A DNA stretch of 7,526 nt from Kiritimatiellia bacterium (GTDB lineage: Bacteria > Verrucomicrobiota > Kiritimatiellia > SLAD01): positions 1 to 7,526 of the forward strand of contig SLCI01000052.1 of the NCBI GenBank assembly GCA_007125875.1, in the 5' to 3' direction. The notes beneath the pieces were generated by a model, which searched no databases, was not told the DNA's origin, and saw only the letters and a program-made list of their open reading frames with translations. This document shows, one piece after another, positions 5,545 to 7,526 of this stretch. A program made the translations under genes and the position numbers. Every line of letters begins with the position of its first letter. Position 1 is the first letter of the stretch.

Positions 5545-7526
5545 TTACACGCTTGTAGGCGGTCGCGACCGATCATTCTCGTACCGGTAGTCGTAGTCGT
5601 AATAACCGTAGTAGGTGGAGTAGTAGTAGTAACCTACTCGGGCAAATTCGAGATTGTTCAGCACGCAGCCGAGAATATTGGCACCCCGCTCTCTCAGTAC
5701 CTGTACCGAGAGTTGTGACAAGCGACGTGAGGTTTGTCCTGCCCATACCACGAAGATGACGCCGTCGGCCTGTGACGCCAGTATGCCTGACTCAGAAACA
5801 GCCATAACGGGAGGGCAATCGATGATGATGCGATCATAGGAACGCTTGGCAAACTCGAAGAAGTTGTGCAGTTCAGGACGTAGTGCCAGCTCTGCCGGAT
5901 TCGGCGGGAAAGGCCCTGTTGCCACGACATCGAGATTACTAATGCCCGTGCGCTGAATCACCGACTCCGCTTTCGCTTGCCCCGTCAAGACATCCGAAAA
6001 ACCGCGTCCTCCTTCCAGGCCGAAGAACTTATGTACTTCGCCGCGGCGCATGTCGCCATCGACCAACAAAATGCGTGAACCAGCTTGAGCAAGGCTCACG
6101 CTCATATTGATCGAAGACGTTGTTTTCCCTTCGCGTGGCACGGCCGATGTGACCACAATTATGCGATTGCTATCTTGTGGACCACTGAACAAAAAGGCCG
6201 AACGGATATTGCGATAGGCTTCTGCTATGCCGGACTTTTGGTCCAGGTTCGATAACATGTGCGAGCGTAAGTCACTCGGATCCCAACTCGCTGATGGAAC
6301 CACGCCAAAGAACGGTAGCCCCAATCCTTTCGTCACTTCATCTGGATAGCGAACCGAATCATCAATGAACTCGAGCCCGAATACGAGCCCTAGACCAACG
6401 CCCAATCCGATCAGGCCCGCCAGAAAAATACTATTCAATTTACGAGGCGTCGACGGCGATGAAGGAGGCGACGCCCGTTGTATGATTTGAATCGTCTCAG
6501 GTTCAATGCCGATTGAAATATCAATCTCTTTGAGGCGATTGAAAACCGTACTGTAAAGACTGCGTAGTCGCTCTACGCTACGCAGTAATGTTTCATACTC
6601 TTTGGCCTTTCGCGAGACTTCTATCGCTTCATCTTCCCAAGCGGCTTCGGCGCGCCTCGCTGCAGCGTACCGAATTTCCAGCGCCTCCAGGTCGGAGTAA
6701 TACTGGCGGAGTGCAAACTGCAGCTCCACTTCCAAATCGCGTTCCGCGTCACGAATATCCCGTAACACCTCCTGAACGCGAGGATGTGCATCGCGGAATC
6801 GAGTTCGCAAATCCGCGAGCTCTGATTCGAGTCGCGCCTTGCGACGGCTGGCCGTCAGCCAAGAGGGCTGTTCCAAAATCCCCATATCCAGCATCGCCTC
6901 CGGTCCCTGCGGCAGCGCGACCTGCTGCTGGCCCTCTCCCGTGCCCCCCTGCCCACCGCGCATGGCCATCAGCGGCGGCCTGCTACCGCCGATCAAAGGC
7001 CGCGTGCCGGCGGCCAATGTGGCCAAGATCACCTCATCGCTAGAATCGGCCAGCATAGGTTGCTGGGCCTCCATCAATAGCTTCTGGGTCCGAAAACCAG
7101 CGGCTTGCGCCGAGAGATTCGCCAAATTGTGCGCTGCAATATTTCCGCGCTCAGAAATGGCGATGATCCGGTTCTCGCGCTCGAACGCTGCCACACGAGC
7201 TTCCGCCCGCTGGAGCTCTTCACGAATCCGGTTGGCCTGTTGAGTTAAACTAATCACGGTGGACTGCGAGGTCGTCATCCGCTCTTCCGCCTTGAATTCC
7301 AAGTATTCCTCGGCAATGGCATTGGCGTATTCCGCAGCGAACACGGGGTCATAGCTGGTCACCGTGATCCGCAACATGGAGGTACGCCACAAGGGACTGA
7401 CGCTAACACCCACTAACTGTTCACGGATTTCAGCGCCTGAGCGCCCGACACGCTCGCGCACGCGCCCCATGACCGCACCGCTATTGATCAGACGGATTTG
7501 GGTCTGCATGAAATCAGCCCCACTTA
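5545..7526 (-). CDS. Wzc/ExoP-like polysaccharide co-polymerase and tyrosine autokinase, N-terminus missing
   Basis: This inner-membrane bacterial tyrosine kinase controls chain length and export of an exopolysaccharide or capsule. The frame stays open to the window edge, and the Met at 7509 is preceded in frame by SGADF. DFMQTQIRLINSGAVMGRV is the usual middle of a Wzz domain, so the true start, first membrane helix and about 100 residues lie beyond 7526. Counting from that Met: Wzz remainder 1-75; coiled coils about 80-150 and 220-330; a Gly/Gln/Pro-rich insert about 168-210; Pro-rich motif PSSPSTPRKLN 349-359; second membrane helix 358-380; EAYRNIRSAFLFS 430-442; Walker A AVPREGKTT with Lys462; Walker A' ILLVDGDMRR 480-489 (Asp484, Asp486); Walker B IIIDCPP with Asp564; and a Tyr cluster 627-643 for trans-autophosphorylation. 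The kinase gene precedes the priming transferase by 24 bp. Such kinases can phosphorylate priming transferases, but that is not shown here. Confidence 0.95.
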   Translation of the reverse strand, partial: SGADFMQTQIRLINSGAVMGRVRERVGRSGAEIREQLVGVSVSPLWRTSMLRITVTSYDPVFAAEYANAIAEEYLEFKAEERMTTSQSTVISLTQQANRIREELQRAEARVAAFERENRIIAISERGNIAAHNLANLSAQAAGFRTQKLLMEAQQPMLADSSDEVILATLAAGTRPLIGGSRPPLMAMRGGQGGTGEGQQQVALPQGPEAMLDMGILEQPSWLTASRRKARLESELADLRTRFRDAHPRVQEVLRDIRDAERDLEVELQFALRQYYSDLEALEIRYAAARRAEAAWEDEAIEVSRKAKEYETLLRSVERLRSLYSTVFNRLKEIDISIGIEPETIQIIQRASPPSSPSTPRKLNSIFLAGLIGLGVGLGLVFGLEFIDDSVRYPDEVTKGLGLPFFGVVPSASWDPSDLRSHMLSNLDQKSGIAEAYRNIRSAFLFSGPQDSNRIIVVTSAVPREGKTTSSINMSVSLAQAGSRILLVDGDMRRGEVHKFFGLEGGRGFSDVLTGQAKAESVIQRTGISNLDVVATGPFPPNPAELALRPELHNFFEFAKRSYDRIIIDCPPVMAVSESGILASQADGVIFVVWAGQTSRRLSQLSVQVLRERGANILGCVLNNLEFARVGYYYYSTYYGYYDYDYRYENDRSRPPTSV
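5581..5631 (-). repeat. Triplet-rich stretch encoding the C-terminal tyrosine cluster
   Basis: Seventeen codons (residues 627-643 of the kinase, counted from the Met at 7509) encode eleven tyrosines mixed with Asp, Gly, Ser, Thr and Arg. On the plus strand this appears as repeated GTA/GTC triplets. Nearly all the tyrosines use TAC, giving near-identical triplets that could slip during replication and vary the number of tyrosines. The cluster is the expected site of reversible phosphorylation in this kinase family. Confidence 0.85.

Noticed and set aside
6588..7243. Plus-strand open frames opposite the kinase gene
   Set aside because: They mirror the coiled-coil-coding region, are Pro/Ala/Arg-rich, and lack a ribosome site or a known domain.
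1..7526. tRNA, rRNA, CRISPR array, insertion sequence or prophage genes
   Set aside because: I found no direct repeat arrays, no tRNA-like cloverleaf sequence, and no transposase or integrase frame. Apart from the two intergenic regions described, the window is filled by six conventional genes.

Overview
The window is ordinary-looking bacterial chromosome of moderate G+C. It carries six protein genes, two of them cut by the window ends. The organism looks diderm (Gram-negative type): the polysaccharide tyrosine kinase is one polypeptide carrying both the Wzz-type coiled-coil domain and the cytoplasmic kinase, the layout typical of Wzc/ExoP proteins. Gene content and the structured intergenic repeats would fit the PVC group (for example Verrucomicrobia), but this is a weak impression and not something the sequence proves.

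Layout. (1) Bases 1-848, minus strand: the N-terminal 282 residues of adenylosuccinate lyase (purB), running off the left edge. (2) Bases 849-997: a divergent intergenic region with a perfect 20-bp hairpin and a plausible promoter for the gene to the right. (3) Bases 998-2152, plus strand: a MscS-family mechanosensitive channel. (4) Bases 2153-2396: a 244-bp non-coding region with two copies of a 43-45-nt structured repeat facing each other, then a likely promoter. (5) Bases 2397-2876 and 2851-4026, plus strand: an Lrp/AsnC-type regulator overlapping a class I PLP-dependent aminotransferase by 26 bp. (6) Bases 5520-4027 and 7526-5545, minus strand: a sugar-phosphate (polyprenyl glycosylphosphotransferase) enzyme preceded by a Wzc-like autokinase whose N-terminus lies beyond the right edge. 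These two form the distal end of an exopolysaccharide or capsule operon.

How the genes work together. The Lrp regulator and aminotransferase form a translationally coupled amino-acid metabolism pair, in which the regulator probably senses an amino acid related to the enzyme's substrate. The kinase and the priming transferase belong to one Wzx/Wzy-type polysaccharide pathway: the transferase loads the first sugar phosphate on undecaprenyl phosphate, and the kinase controls chain length and export through cycles of Tyr phosphorylation in its C-terminal Tyr cluster. purB and the channel are housekeeping or stress functions unrelated to their neighbours.

The most notable signal is the inverted repeat pair at 2168-2293. 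The two copies share their flanks and their loop. Their 7-bp stems differ at four of seven positions, and every difference is compensated by a matching change on the other arm. That pattern indicates selection on folded structure rather than on sequence, in an element I cannot match to a named family.
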